Notes: generated by a model from the sequence alone, not told the origin. 64,000 nt of DNA from Rhizopus arrhizus (GCA_024220505.1 JAKZZE010000027.1:739874-803873); one strand, 5' to 3'; positions 30,148 through 41,184 are shown, counted from the stretch's first letter. Program-made: numbers and translations.

Positions 30148-31820
30148 TATAATGATCCAAAGCTAGAGCGAGAGGCAGGACGGTGATGTTCATAGTCATC
30201 AAGAACCATGTCGTCGTCGGGTTGATCGCGGTGACGAGGGAACGAGGGACGATCTTGCTTGGAGGCCAAGACGTCAGAAACAGCCTCGTCTGACACCATG
30301 GCGTTGGCCAAAAAGAAGCGCGAGACAGCAACAGCAACAGGATAGCGCAAGCGCTCAAGGGTACGAAGACAGCGTTCATTAGAGATATAGGCCATCTTTT
30401 CTTGACGTACCTCAAGAGACGCAGAAGCGAAAGCAGGGTCAGCAACATTGTCAGGGTCCAAAGGATCGAACTGATCAAGAACCTTAATCTTTGCTTTCTC
30501 CAGCAAAGAGACGAGAGCAGGCTTGTACTGAAGATGTACAAGTAGACCAACAACGGAGTGGGCGGGGAATGAAACGTCTAACACCCGCCAGGTATCAACA
30601 CCCAAGCGACCAAGACGACGACGAGCTTCGGTATATGTCATTTTACGGGATCGAGGTATGTAGACATAGTCAAATCCTTGCTGTTTAGGATAGGGGAGTT
30701 TTAGGTAAATATAATATAGCAATCAAAGATAAAGAAATACTGTTAGAACTTGGTATCTCTTTATTAAGTTAAGATAACTATTATTTTTATCAAAATAAAT
30801 TCTACATGTAAAAAGTGAGAGTATTTATAGACATGATACGGATAAAGAATTAGGACAGATTTATAATCAACTTGACAGAATAGATGATTACGATTTCTAA
30901 TTATTAGTTTAGCCTGTTCCTAGCTTGTATTGTCAATTATGCTATTGGGATGGTTTCAGATAACTCTGGATAAAGACTATTTAAGGAGACGGTACGGATG
31001 AATATAATGACCTTTAGTTCCGTGATTGGATATCATTGCTAACAATAATATCTCAGTCAGGATAAATGTTTTCATGACTAATGATGATCCGGTAAGTAAT
31101 CGTCATTCCTTATTCAACATGCTCATACTATCACTAAACTATATTACAACCATGTCATCTTATTTGACTATGTGAAGTAAATATGAATAAAGCTTAATAT
31201 AAAAATCTAATCAAAGTATTTTATTGATCTGTGTTGGGAATAATGTTATAAATGATTCCAAGTTATGTCAACATATTATTCAGGATCATATCTGATTCCT
31301 TTTACTAAAATAAAGTGACTATAATCTTATGTATCCTTAACACTTGCTCACCAGTTACAGGCTGGAAGCCACGAGCAGCAGCAGCACGACGACGGAGTTT
31401 GTTCTTTGTAGAACGAGAAACAACAGTAGCCCAAGACGAGGCAGCAGTACCCAAAGAGGGCGAAGGAACGGACTCTTTAGCACTAGTAGAAGCGGCAGCA
31501 GAAGAAAGAGCGGCATTTGAACTTGGGGTGCTGGTAGGGACCCCGGAAGATTGTGCGGCCAGTTGGGCCCGCAAGGAAGCAATCTCATTGGCTTGAGACT
31601 GGTTAGCTTCGGCAAGGCGAGCGTTCTCACCTCGTAGGGTTTCAAGCTCCAGCTTGAGCTGCTCTAAGGCAGAGAGACGAGCAGTGACAGCTTCTAGTGC
31701 GTGACTGAGACTTTGAACTGTGACTTCGTGGTCGGACGAATTGGGTCCGGCGGCGGCATTCAGGATTTTAGATCCTCTAGTATTTCTTGTTGTTGACATT
31801 TGGATGCAAACTTTCAGCAA
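30147..31820 (-). pseudogene. LINE C ORF1, split by solo LTR
   Basis: ORF1 of the LINE family. The N-terminal half with the coiled coil lies at 31820-31343 and the C-terminal half at 30681-30147, separated by an LTR inserted at GEQ^GFDY. Sequence is close to LINE A ORF1 in the C-terminal half. An extra codon-like start (ML) precedes the usual MKVCIQM. Both halves are open, so the LTR insertion is the only evident lesion. Confidence 0.87.
30682..31342 (+). mobile_element. Solo LTR (661 bp) in LINE C ORF1
   Basis: TGTTTAGGAT...ATCCTTAACA, nearly perfect 10-bp inverted ends, and the 5-bp duplication CTTGC (30677-30681 and 31343-31347). No internal genes. Confidence 0.9.
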
Positions 31821-32199
31821 TGATTAAACAACAAGTAGCAAAGATATCAGAATAAGAGTTGAACCAAATAAAAGTATAGATCAAAAGGAGTCGATTGATG
31901 TAAAAATTGTTGATGGATGGATAGATTTGACAGAGATATCGCACTGCAAATAATTGGAGATATTAAACGTAGTTTTTTAGCATAAATGAGCGCAACAACG
32001 CGAAGTTTAACGCAACTCCACGGAATTTTATTGCTCTTTTAAACGATTTTCGAGGCAGAGCAGTAATCGTTAAATAACTTTTACGCAAGCAAGAGGAGGT
32101 CGTTTAGTGTTCTTTTACCAAACCATTTTTTACGTTTCAATTAATACTAGTCAACGTTTGGGCAACGAATGATACGTTTTAAAACATTACTTTATATGT

Positions 32200-32430
32200 C
32201 TTTTTGTTCTTTTATCGACCGCTCATATTGCCTTATATACTTCTTCATCGAACACTCCTATTGCCTTATATACTTCTTTATTGACCACTCCTATTGCCTT
32301 ATATACTTCTTTATTGACCACTCATATTGCCTTATATACTTCTTTATGAACCACTCATATTGCTTTATATACTTCTTTATGAACCACTTATATTGCTTTA
32401 TATACTTCTTTATTGACCATTCATATTGCA
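32200..32430 (+). repeat. 33-bp minisatellite in the CACTA left arm
   Basis: About seven copies of a 33-bp unit with core ATTGCCTTATATACTTCTTT, drifting in the later copies. The 97-aa ORF across it is a repeat artefact. Confidence 0.85.
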
Positions 32431-32640
32431 ATAAATATTGCTTTATATATACAAAAAAATAGGGATTTTGTTTATAAAAAATAGCTTTTTTTTTTTATTT
32501 AAATAAAATAATAATAACAATACATAGTATTTCTTTGCTTGTAGCGTTTTAAAAGTGTACTTGACTTACCTAATGTCACCAGAATAGCAGCATCTAATCT
32601 AAAAATACATCAACTAGTCTCGTGGAACTCAAAAAGTTCT

Positions 32641-32669
32641 CAAAAAAAAAAAAAAAAAAAAAAAAAAAA
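32641..32669 (+). repeat. Poly(A) run
   Basis: About 29 consecutive A residues in the subterminal region of the CACTA element. Length is likely to vary and be error-prone. Confidence 0.9.
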
Positions 32670-32799
32670 GCCAAGCTCAAGGATTCAGAGACACAAGGAT
32701 TCAAGAATTCAAGGACTTGGGCACTCAAAGCAAAAGAAAAGACATCAGTACTTAAGAACCAAAGCGAAAATTAGGAAAGAAACAGAAAGAGGCCAAAGC

Positions 32800-33190
32800 A
32801 GAGCAGCATTCATCTATAACAATTATTAGCTATCGTGTATATGTAGTAAAAGTAATAGTACCTTTCTTTAGATAGACCATGGGAAGAAAACTAGCTAAGC
32901 GTATACTCACAAGTAAAAAAAGCAGCAGACATCTATAATAATTATTAGCTATTGAGTATATATAATAAAAGTGATAGTACCTTTCTTTAGATGGGCTAAG
33001 AGAAAAACCTTGCTAAGCTTTACCAACAAGTAAAAAAAAAAAAAAAAAAAGGAAGCAGTACTCCTCTATAATAATTATTAGTTATCAAGTATATAGTAAA
33101 AGTAATAGAACCTTGCTTTAGGTGGACCATGAGAAAAAAAAAGAAAAAGAAAAAAAGACAGCAGCCAAGCTTATACTAACAAGCAAAAGA
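32800..33190 (+). repeat. ~125-bp tandem repeat, three copies, CACTA left arm
   Basis: Three diverged units beginning near 32811, 32930 and 33062, each with CTATAAYAATTATTAG, a TATC/TTGAGTATAT stretch and AGTACCTTTCTTTAGATRG. Subterminal repeats of this kind bind the element's own proteins in plant CACTA elements; here that is inference. Confidence 0.7.
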
Positions 33191-33693
33191 AGAAGCAACT
33201 ATAATCCTGGGAAAAAGACTTTATAAAGACCATTTGAAACATCAAGAAAGCAACTAATACGATTTTACTAAAGTTCAAGTACCATCAGAACAATAATAGA
33301 GTACATATAATATTAAGAACTTACCTTTTAGAAAGAATGTTTTGTTTAAAAAAAAAAGAAAAAAAAAAAAAAGGAAAAAAAAAGTACTTTTTTTATAGCC
33401 TCATTTTACCAGTGTTACAGTTACCCACTATCGATTAAAAATAAGTCTTCTTTAATACTGTTTAACTATTGAAACATTCAGAGAGGCTATTCATAAACAG
33501 TTTAAACTTTCTCTTCTTCTTCTTTTTTTTTTTTTTTTATTTAAATGTAATATCTTTAACTCCAAAGGCTTTTTTTTCTTCGCTTTTTTTGTAGAACAAA
33601 CAAAAGTATCAGGTTGTTTTGTGCTCATCTTTAGTTTATTTTGTACTCTTGTTTTTTTTTTTTCTTCCTTTTTATATAATTTATCTTGAAAAA

Positions 33694-34944
33694 ATGTCTC
33701 GTCGTCTCGCTACCCCAATCAATGTTCCCAGTAATGCCCCTAAAAGGGCAAGAATATCTTCAAGCATTACTGGATCATCATCCACCGTTCTCCCGTCCTC
33801 TTCTCCTGCCCCCACTGCTGTTGCGTCTTTTGACAGCTTTGAGCCTTCTCGCCTTCAAGGCCCAGTTGGCTCTTCTGCAAATGGCCCAACCCTTGAGGCC
33901 ATCTTTGCTCAGATGCAGCAGCAGGAGCAGATTCAACGCCGACAGGAGGAGAATCAACGTCGGCAGGAGCTGAAGATTGAGCAGCTAACTCAATTGCTGC
34001 AACAACAACAACAAGGGCAGCAACAGCAGCAGCAGCAGCCTCCACAGCAGCCTCCACAGCAGCAACCTTCTGAGGTCAAAGAGAATAGGGCCTTGACCAG
34101 TGTAATTTGAATTTAAAAGCTAAATTAGCATGTGCAAAATAATAACTAAATTTTTGTTTTACCCTTTTTGAAATATAGGCTTTCATATTGAAGTACTACA
34201 GAGAGCATCTGGTCCCTCGGGGTATCACCTTTGACCTGAAGGAGGTCTTGCGCTACAAGCAAAACGCAAAGGTCAGAGATTTGCTTGTAGCAGCTGCCAA
34301 GAAGGAGCCATTTTCTGCTGGCATTACTGTTTCTGACATGCGCAGCATGGTCAGAAACAAATTCAACTACATGGTGAGAGAAAGTAAGGGGCTGACGGCT
34401 ACGTCAGAAGAATCAACGCGTCGTAGTCGTGTGCATGCAGTAAGTAATTAATATTGGAAAATTGAAATATATAGTGTTTGAAGTACTTACATTACTTCTT
34501 TACATTAGAAGCTCGCCATGAGGCGAAATGCTTACAATGCAGCCCCAGAGGAATTTGAAGCTCGTTTTCCTTTTGGAAAAAAGCTTCTGATAGCCGATTG
34601 GACCTCAGAGGAAGAAGATGGCCCTGAGGATGAACATGGTCCTGTGTTTGTGGTAAAAAGACCACTCTTTCGAAGTAAAGCAGTAAGTAGTATTTTTGTT
34701 ATAGTATTTATTTTCTAATATACCTTTAATTAATCTACAGGTGGACGAATTCCATGCTTCTCTTCAAAAAGCATGGAGAGACTCCTTGTCGAAAAAAGGC
34801 ACCATCAATAGAACAAGAAGGGTGGTGGACTACTTCGACAAGGAGTTCCCCACAAACCTTGACCATGAGGATTATCCCTCTTGGGCCTTTTCTTCTCCTG
34901 GCCTTGGCTTTTCCTCTTCTGCTGCTGCTAATCCTATGCAGTAA
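33694..34944 (+). CDS. CACTA second protein, Q-rich, 348 aa, four exons
   Basis: Exons 33694-34101, 34179-34439, 34509-34682 and 34741-34944; all introns are phase 0 with GT-AG ends (58-77 nt). The 1047-nt frame is open. N-terminus Ser/Pro-rich with a basic patch (NAPKRARISS). Residues ~68-130 are a Gln/Glu/Arg-rich predicted coiled coil running into poly-Q. The second half is a basic domain (FILKYYREHLVPRG ... RRSRVHAKLAMRRNAYN) followed by EEEDGPEDEHG and a C-terminal helix-rich stretch. I do not recognise the family. By position it may be the analogue of TNPA, the accessory DNA-binding protein of plant CACTA elements. Convergent with the transposase gene, 204 bp away. Confidence 0.78.
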
Positions 34945-34974
34945 GCGTTTACTTTCTCTTTTCTCTCTCTCCCT

Positions 34975-34978
<4 letters not shown>

Positions 34979-35006
<28 letters not shown>
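34979..35006 (+). repeat. Poly(T) run between convergent CACTA genes
   Basis: About 28 T residues just downstream of the Q-rich gene, followed by AATAAAAATTTC and ATAATAATAATA microsatellite. Probably part of the 3' UTR and polyadenylation zone for both convergent genes. The minus-strand ORF reading it as poly-K is spurious. Confidence 0.7.
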
Positions 35007-35010
<4 letters not shown>

Positions 35011-35148
35011 CCTTTTTGTTGTCTCTGCAAATTGAATAAAAATTTCAAAAAAAAAAATAACAATAATAGTCTATTGAATGATTCTTTAGTAAAATAAATA
35101 ATAATAATAATAATAATAAAAGAATGTTTGAATAATTTAGCATAGTTG

Positions 35149-37980
35149 TTACATATAAATTCTTCTTGGCAGAGCGAGAGTAAGAAGATGGTTATCAACA
35201 TATGGACATATAGCAACAGGGTTGAAAATCCTGTAAATTGGAAGTATATTGCTGCTTGTAACTGGATCAAATTGATTCTTCCACACTTGGATGCCAGTAC
35301 CATCAAAGGTGGGAAAATGTTGGGTCGCATGGCTGTACCAATTGACGAATGCAAAATAATGAGTGGTATTGTTGAAGGAATGTGAAAAAAAATATAATAT
35401 TTGACCAATTCGTAGTTGGTTATTTACAACGGCTTGAATGTATGATGATGATGAATGACTGTCTGATTGTTGGTAACGTTGTCCAAGCAAGTTAATTTTC
35501 TTAAATGATTGTATCATTGTACTAATTGTATTCATAATAGGTGTTTCATAGGTATCCATATAATAATTTTGTAAGACTTCATAGTGTTCAGGGCATAAGA
35601 TTTGTTGTTTGTTGTTGGTTTTTGAAGGAAGGGATTTTGGTGGCAGAGGCTCACTACCAGTAATTGTCAGGTTAAATAGACTTGGTCCGTCTATGAACTG
35701 AGCGTAATCAAATGGCGTTAGACCACTCTCGTCATTCGTAACTTCGCCTATTTCCCTTATAAAGTTGAGTAGTAGGAGCATGTCTTCGTTGTTGGTATTA
35801 ATAAGTGTTGATAATGAATGTATAAGATCTTGTGTATGTATTGTTTGTGTAAGCATAGTGACATAAGTAGTTTCGAAGCCTGTCTTGTAATTGATATTTA
35901 TCTTTTTGACATCACCATTCAAGCGTTCAAAACCATAGAGCCAAAAGGCATAAGAGGGACCAAAGTCCAAAAAGCATTCTTTCAAATGCATGTGCATATG
36001 CATATTTGGTGTTATACTTGTTTTTCCATAAAGTTGAGCACAAGTCTTGCCAAAGGTCTTAAATAATGAATGTGCTGTGTGTATTTCTTCAATTGTGATC
36101 AAAGGACCAGTCACCAATCTTACTGCTTCTACATATCGTATCCAATTGATGAAATGTTCACCGATTAGTCTTTGTTTTAACAGAAAAGGCGAAAGCACAA
36201 CACACCACGTTCTCCATTCATCGGATTTCATATTGCTAAAAGTACTTTCAATCTTGCCTTTTTTTCGTTTTTGTTTTTTTTTTTTTTATACAAAAAATTA
36301 GTGTTCAGACTTATCACAGAATTAATTCTTTTATATTTGTTGCATACCTTTGGAGATTCTGCAGTACTGTGATGGAATAGCAATTGAAGCTGATTCATCA
36401 GCCATGGCTTTGAAATCAGCCGTAGAAAGAAGCCCGTGATCTACCCAAACTTCAACCATTCGTTTTGGCGTACCTAGAAATAAATTGTGCATAGGATCAA
36501 CTGTTGTTAACCTTACAACATCAAAGTATTCTAGTCGGTGAAGTTCACTCCATTTACTTCCTGTGTCCGTCTGCAGGGTTCTTTGTTGTGTAATGTGAGT
36601 GGCATTGAGCCAAGCATATGCTTCTTGGCGCTGCTGGGTATTGTTTCGCAGAATCCAATGCTCATCGTCAAAGTCTGAAAAATCTGGCTTCGTTGAATTT
36701 GCACCAGTACTGATTCGCGAAAACACAGTGGAACACTTGTTGCAGGCTTTGTGCGCGGATTGACCCATGAATCCAGCTACCTTACGAGCTGCTGGTATAT
36801 CACAGTTAACGGACATCAAAGCAACACGTACCATCTCACCGTTTCTGTTCTGGTACGTTGGCATCATCATACCTCCGTACAAGGTATTCAGCTCTGCAAT
36901 CATTGGTCGCAAGAAATTTTGGAGCTGGTCATCCGTGGGCTCGCCAGGCCCAGGAATCATACCAACCAGGATGATGTTGGAAACCTTCATCCTGGAACCC
37001 CTTGGAAGGTTGTTGATAGTGAGATATACACCACCGCAAGAGTAATGCATACCATCACTAGGTTGAAACCAATCAACGTTCAATGACACCATTAATGATC
37101 GTCTTTTATTCACAAATGGCTCCCCAGCTGAGTCGACCATCTCATTCCAGACTCTACCATCATAAATGTCATACAACACACCTTCCTCCACATATCGACC
37201 TCTCCACTGTTCAATTTCTGTTTCAAAGTTCGGACGGACAAAGAACTTCTTCAACGTTTCGACAATTGAGTTGTACGGGAACTCAAGGACGGGCTTCAGG
37301 CTGCTGCCAACAAAAAGTGAATTACCACATGGGCGCTCTTGTCTGTGGGGGTTGTTTGCAAACCTGACAAAAGGGCATAGTCGGGTATGCAAACTTCCCG
37401 TGTCATAAACACTTCTACAAAGAGAACAGACAAGGAAACGGGAGACACCACTACTGGCAGAGGAATAATTGACCATGGCACGAGCAGTGGAGATCTTTGT
37501 AGGAATCTCCATGCCATGGCCAAGGGCACGAACAAAGAAAGAAAGAAAGGCCAACAGTTCTTCACCGGCTTCAACAGAAAGGTGCTTTGCTTGAAAAAGC
37601 ACAAGGTAAAGGACCAGGAGATACTCCAATTGTTGGTCGTTGGTCATTTCTTCTTCCATGTCGACATCCATGTCAGCATCAAGGTCGAATTCTAAATTTG
37701 TTTAATAAAAAAAAAGGGTGTGTTTATGAATATACCTTCAAACGTGCTTCTTTCGGTAGAACTGGAGGGTTGCTCGAAGATATTTTCTAATCTTCTTTGT
37801 CTCAAAACTATTTTAATTGCACTTTAGTCTTTCTGCATTTCTTTAAAAAAAAGTACCTTCTCCAACTTTGTCAATACGCTTATGAGTATTAGCGGTTTTC
37901 TTGGCAATCATTCTGAATCCTTCAGGACATTTGCTGCATTTGGTGCATTGGCATTTAACTTTGTTGTTAGTGGCGTTCAT
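35149..37980 (-). CDS. Tnp2-family (Transposase_21) transposase of the CACTA element, 882 aa
   Basis: Minus-strand gene reconstructed from four exons: 37857-37980, 37736-37807, 36348-37691 and 35149-36257. Phases join exactly, giving 2649 nt. It starts MNATNNKVKC with a zinc-knuckle CQCTKCSKC. The core blocks of the Tnp2/Transposase_21 family follow: LNVDWFQPSDG, YLTINNLPRGSR, ILVGMIPGPGEP, CDIPAARKVAGFMG, CNKCSTVF, LTTVDPMHNLFLGT, KIESTFSNMKSDEWRTW, and HMHLKECFLDFGPSYAFWLYGFERLNG. It performs cut-and-paste at CACTA ends in the nucleus. The acceptor at 36258 was chosen because it restores the family block around the last junction. No internal stop seen. Confidence 0.88.
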
Positions 37981-37999
37981 TTCAAAAAAAAAAAATAAT

Positions 38000-38756
38000 A
38001 TTCAGGATTTAGTAGAGGAATAAGATAGAAAAAAATGCGTGATCAAAAAAAACTAAAGCAAATATACTAAATTTGGATGTCGTTTCCTAAACAGTAACAG
38101 TTTTACGTGTACTAAAGAAATGTTTTTTTTTCCTTGTTTTGTTTCAGAGAACATATTTAACATTGAGGATACAAAAGATATAAAAGAAAACTCAACAATG
38201 GTTAAAATGTAAGTTTGTAACAACAAAAATAATACCAGGTCTAACGTCGTTTTTCTTTTTTTTTTTCTTTTTATATTAAGGATTTCTAATGGGACACAAA
38301 TGGATGACGAACATGAACCTCATGAGTAAAGTTATTCTTTCCAACAGATAAAACTATAAGAATATCAAACTTATATTACTGCTTGTTGCTGCAAAGTGTT
38401 TTTTGATAAAGAAAGTTGGCAATGTTAACATCTCTAATGGCTAATGGCAAATTACACCCATGTGTAAACATAAAGTAAGTAATGAACTAATATAAGCTTA
38501 AAAACATATATTCTTTTTATTGTATGTCATGAAAAATAATAAAGCAATCTATTTACTTGAAAAACAAAAAAATTGTGCTTGTATCTATTGATTATAATTG
38601 CCTTGTAACAAGATGTTAACAAAGCTTCTTTTTTTTTTTATTCTTTTTAGAATATACACGTATTCTTGTTATAATGTACAAGCATTTGTATTTTTATAAA
38701 ACATGTTTACTGTTAGGTTATTGTTTTCATTTGAATAAGTAACATTTTATTGCTAT

Positions 38757-38794
<38 letters not shown>

Positions 38795-39276
38795 ATTCTT
38801 CAGCTTCTTTTTTTTTTTTCCCAAACGCAACTATTTTGTTACGTTCTGTTACACGCTTCAAATGAACTAAGCTAAAGATCACAGACTGCCTTCCTAATAT
38901 GTATTCTTTTGATCAAAATAATCACAATGTGTTTTTGTTTTCCGCATTTTGCCCTCAAAAATAAAAAAAAGAAAATATCGGTCTTTCAACGATAGAGGAG
39001 AACAGGCTTTCCAAAAAGAGACTATTTGAAAAAAAAAAGACACTTTTTTAAAACATGAATAACTCTATGAATACTTACACCACAAAAAAAATAATAAAAT
39101 TATTAAATTTCTTTATTTTTTTCGCACCTAAATCTTTTTTCAAAATTCAAAAAGGTGCAATACAGAGCATTTTAATTTTTTTCGTTTAATCAAAGTTATT
39201 TAAATCGTTGAAATTTTGATGTTAGAAATGACTGCCAATGACTGATAACGCTGAAAATCACCAACTATTTGCAGTG
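38000..39276. other. CACTA right subterminal region
   Basis: AT-rich region with long T and A runs (for example 38761-38787). It contains a potential 19-codon two-exon ORF (38198-38208 joined to 38281-38329: ATG GTT ... CCT CAT GAG TAA) next to consensus-like splice sites. The region around 38280-38650 has a diverged inverse relative at 51190-51600. No other coding signal. Confidence 0.5.
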
Positions 39277-39333
39277 TCGGCTTTCCAAAAAAGAGTCAAG
39301 TTTACCTTTTTAACCAAAAGCGAAAGAAAAGTG

Positions 39334-39348
39334 GGCTTCTTGGTTTAG
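39334..39348 (+). repeat. Target-site duplication: first 15 nt of tRNA-Pro
   Basis: GGCTTCTTGGTTTAG equals tRNA-Pro nucleotides 1-15 at 39895-39909. It lies between the LINE C 5' end and the SINE 3' end, and is the left half of the SINE's 15-bp duplication. Confidence 0.92.
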
Positions 39349-39894
39349 ACGAAAGACGAAAGTTTTTATTTTTTATTGGTCAAATATGCAGGCGACATAT
39401 GTGTCATTTATTGCTTGACCACAGAACGAACTGGGAAAGCATACAAACTGTAATGGGGGAAGGGAAGGGAGGGTAAGCAGGGCAATTATTTGGCTGAAGC
39501 GACAGACGAAGACTTGGGACAGAGAGAGAGAGACATGCTTCATTAAGCCCGAGGTGGGCATCCTTGCAACGCTGATAATGCTGCTCACCAAACAGCACAC
39601 AACGCAGACCGACCAGAACAGCAGCGGCGTCAAAACCCAGGGAGGAACGAGAGAACAGAAAGGAATGCCAACGGGAACACCGAAAGGGAGGGAAGGTGGA
39701 CCAGATACCCAGCTGGCACGCAACGCAACACACAGGCGGGACACACCGAAAGCCAGAGACAACGCACGTTAAGGAAGTCATGTGACCGTGCGTGGAAGAG
39801 ACGGTGTGAGGAAGGCAGGATTCGAACCTGCATGTCCAGAGGACACTCAACCCATACGGTAGCGCCTTAACCACTACGACAAACACCCACACCT
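39349..39894 (-). mobile_element. tRNA-derived SINE (546 bp) inserted in tRNA-Pro
   Basis: Non-coding minus-strand retroposon flanked by the perfect 15-bp duplication GGCTTCTTGGTTTAG. Its 5' head (right end, ~39808-39890) resembles a class II tRNA (Leu/Ser type with long variable arm). It has an A-box-like TGTCGTAGTGG (~39869-39882, minus) followed by TTAAGGCG, and a perfect B box GGTTCGAATCC (39818-39828, minus). The anticodon arm has decayed. The body is GC-richer than its surroundings. The 3' end is A/T-rich and ends CTTTCGTCTTTCGT, resembling the LINE B tail TCTTCGT. The 162- and 129-aa ORFs across it are not credible genes. Likely transcribed by Pol III and mobilised by the LINE. Confidence 0.85.
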
Positions 39895-39966
39895 GGCTTC
39901 TTGGTTTAGTGGTATAATTCTCGCTTAGGGTGCGAGAGGTCCCGGGTTCGATTCCCGGAGAAGCCC
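39895..39966 (+). tRNA. tRNA-Pro (anticodon AGG)
   Basis: 72-nt tRNA with acceptor GGCTTCT/AGAAGCC and discriminator C as usual for eukaryotic tRNA-Pro. The anticodon stem CTCGC/GCGAG closes loop TTAGGGT (anticodon AGG), and the T arm is CCCGG-GTTCGATT-CCCGG-like. There is no intron. A nine-T run at 40014-40022 is a possible Pol III terminator. The gene is intact although a SINE and, before it, LINE C inserted at its 5' portion; the 15-bp duplication regenerated it. Confidence 0.95.
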
Positions 39967-40074
39967 ATCGTATGGTCGTATTTCATTGAGGGACGTATCA
40001 TGCATAATGTTTCTTTTTTTTTCGTTCGTTGTAACTGTCGTATAGTTTATTCTCATTTTGGTGAAAGAAGACAA

Positions 40075-41136
40075 TGTAGCACAAATGATGAAGTTTTGGA
40101 TCCGGAGAACAATGATGATGTAACAAACAAGAATGAAACATCGGAATTTAAATCGTTGCAGTTTATAACGAACGCCTTGCAGTTTACAACAACCGCCTCT
40201 TATGTTATAACAACCATTGAAAATACCAAAAACAGAACAAAATCATAAAACCCAAAAACATATAAATAACCTCACATAATAATCTCAAAAAATACTTCAC
40301 TTCTTAACTTCCTAACTTCTCTCTTATTTTATTTTTACTTTTTCTTTTTATCAAATAAATATTCTTTTAAAGAGGCAAACTATCTCTTATTTTATTTAAC
40401 ATCAAGAACAAGAAGTCCCTTGAAGCTATTATACTTCATTGTAAATCCCCTTTTTTATTTTACTTTATCTTTTTATTTTTATTCTACCTTAACTAAAACA
40501 GTTTGATCTACTCTATAAGATCTGGTGGTCACTATAACAAGCGAATCAAGCCAATCCAACTCATATAAAAGCAATTATTATACCAATTACAACTTAAATC
40601 TGTTTATTTAAACCTCAACTCAACACACTCAAGCGAACTAGTAAAAGAAAAATTTATTACAATGATCACAAGAACAAATTTTGATGTCCAGCGACATTGA
40701 TGTCGTTCGACATAGATTGTAACCAACAATAAGCCACGCCTTTTTTTATATAAATAAGATGAATATTTTTAACCAAATAACAGACATTCAATAAACAAAA
40801 TCTTCTTGCGCTTAAAAGCAATTGTTTCTTATTGGGTCACAAACACCTTTTCTTTTCTTTTTATTTTTACTTATTCTTTCTGATCTGATACCTGAATTAT
40901 CACGAATCAAGAAAGATCCCTTTTATTTTTATCTTTTATTAAACAATCTTACTCCTAACCTTATTGATCTATAAAGATCTGGTGGTCACTACTTAAAATC
41001 AAATTACTTTATCAAAAGAACTGTTAAACGTTCAATCAAGTTAATCAAACTCAAGTCATTCAAGGCTTCAAACTTCAAACTAAACAAATCTACATCTCTT
41101 TAACACAATCCAAATCCCACGTACTAACAAGTTACA
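40075..41136 (+). mobile_element. Solo LTR H2, split by another solo LTR
   Basis: TGTAGCAC...AAGTTACA, same family as H1 (9853-12004), with duplication ACAA (40071-40074 and 41137-41140). It lacks the Tc1 insertion of H1 but contains the 543-bp LTR at 40119-40661. Together H1 and H2 provide each other's empty sites. Confidence 0.85.
40119..40661 (+). mobile_element. Solo LTR (543 bp) nested in H2
   Basis: TGTAACAAAC...TTTATTACA with duplication ATGA (40115-40118 and 40662-40665). The empty site is readable in H1 at ~9885-9900. It contains the shared AAGTCCCTTGAAGC and AAGATCTGGTGGTCAC blocks. Confidence 0.88.
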
Positions 41137-41184
41137 ACAAACAGTAAATATTTTTTGTACCACGCCAGTTAGAAAATGAACTTC

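Larger units (their letters stand above)
31942..39276. mobile_element. CACTA/EnSpm-type transposon with Tnp2-like transposase (7335 bp)
   Basis: Ends CACTGCAAATAATTGG (left) and CCAACTATTTGCAGTG (right), a 16-bp inverted repeat starting CACT, flanked by the 3-bp duplication TCG (31939-31941, 39277-39279). Both features define CACTA elements. It carries two convergent spliced genes: a Q-rich protein (33694-34944, plus) and a Tnp2-family transposase (35149-37980, minus). Both read as intact, so the element may be recent. AT-rich subterminal regions contain many ACGTTT-like motifs on the left, minisatellites, and long A and T runs. It sits in the 5' UTR of LINE C. Fungal relatives of Tnp2 are often called Plavaka. 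Confidence 0.9.
27869..39333 (-). mobile_element. LINE C, 3'-less LINE interrupted by two LTRs and a CACTA element
   Basis: Same LINE family as A and B. Pieces: ORF2 fragment 27869-28823 and 29245-30147, ORF1 30147-30681 and 31343-31820, 5' UTR 31821-31941 plus 39277-39333. The last 57 bases are the LINE 5' end, separated from the rest by the CACTA element 31942-39276; its 3-bp duplication TCG proves the original continuity. The 5' end abuts a tRNA-Pro sequence at 39334, just as LINE B abuts tRNA-Ala. The RT C-terminus and the 3' end are missing at the satellite junction, so its own target duplication is lost. Confidence 0.88.

Noticed and set aside
32169..32462. 97-aa ORF with an 11-residue repeat
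   Set aside because: Encoded by a drifting 33-bp minisatellite; no splice or start context.
34872..35408. 178-aa minus-strand ORF with a poly-Lys run
   Set aside because: Generated by the poly(T) tract between the two convergent CACTA genes and antisense to the last exon of the Q-rich gene.
39277..39333. A 57-bp sequence upstream of tRNA-Pro that also occurs upstream of tRNA-Ala, first taken for a conserved tRNA promoter
   Set aside because: The CACTA element with its TCG duplication shows it is the 5' end of LINE C; at tRNA-Ala it lies between the LINE B target duplications.
39404..39892. 162-aa and 129-aa ORFs on the minus strand
   Set aside because: They span the SINE, including its tRNA-like head and B box; no protein-like features.
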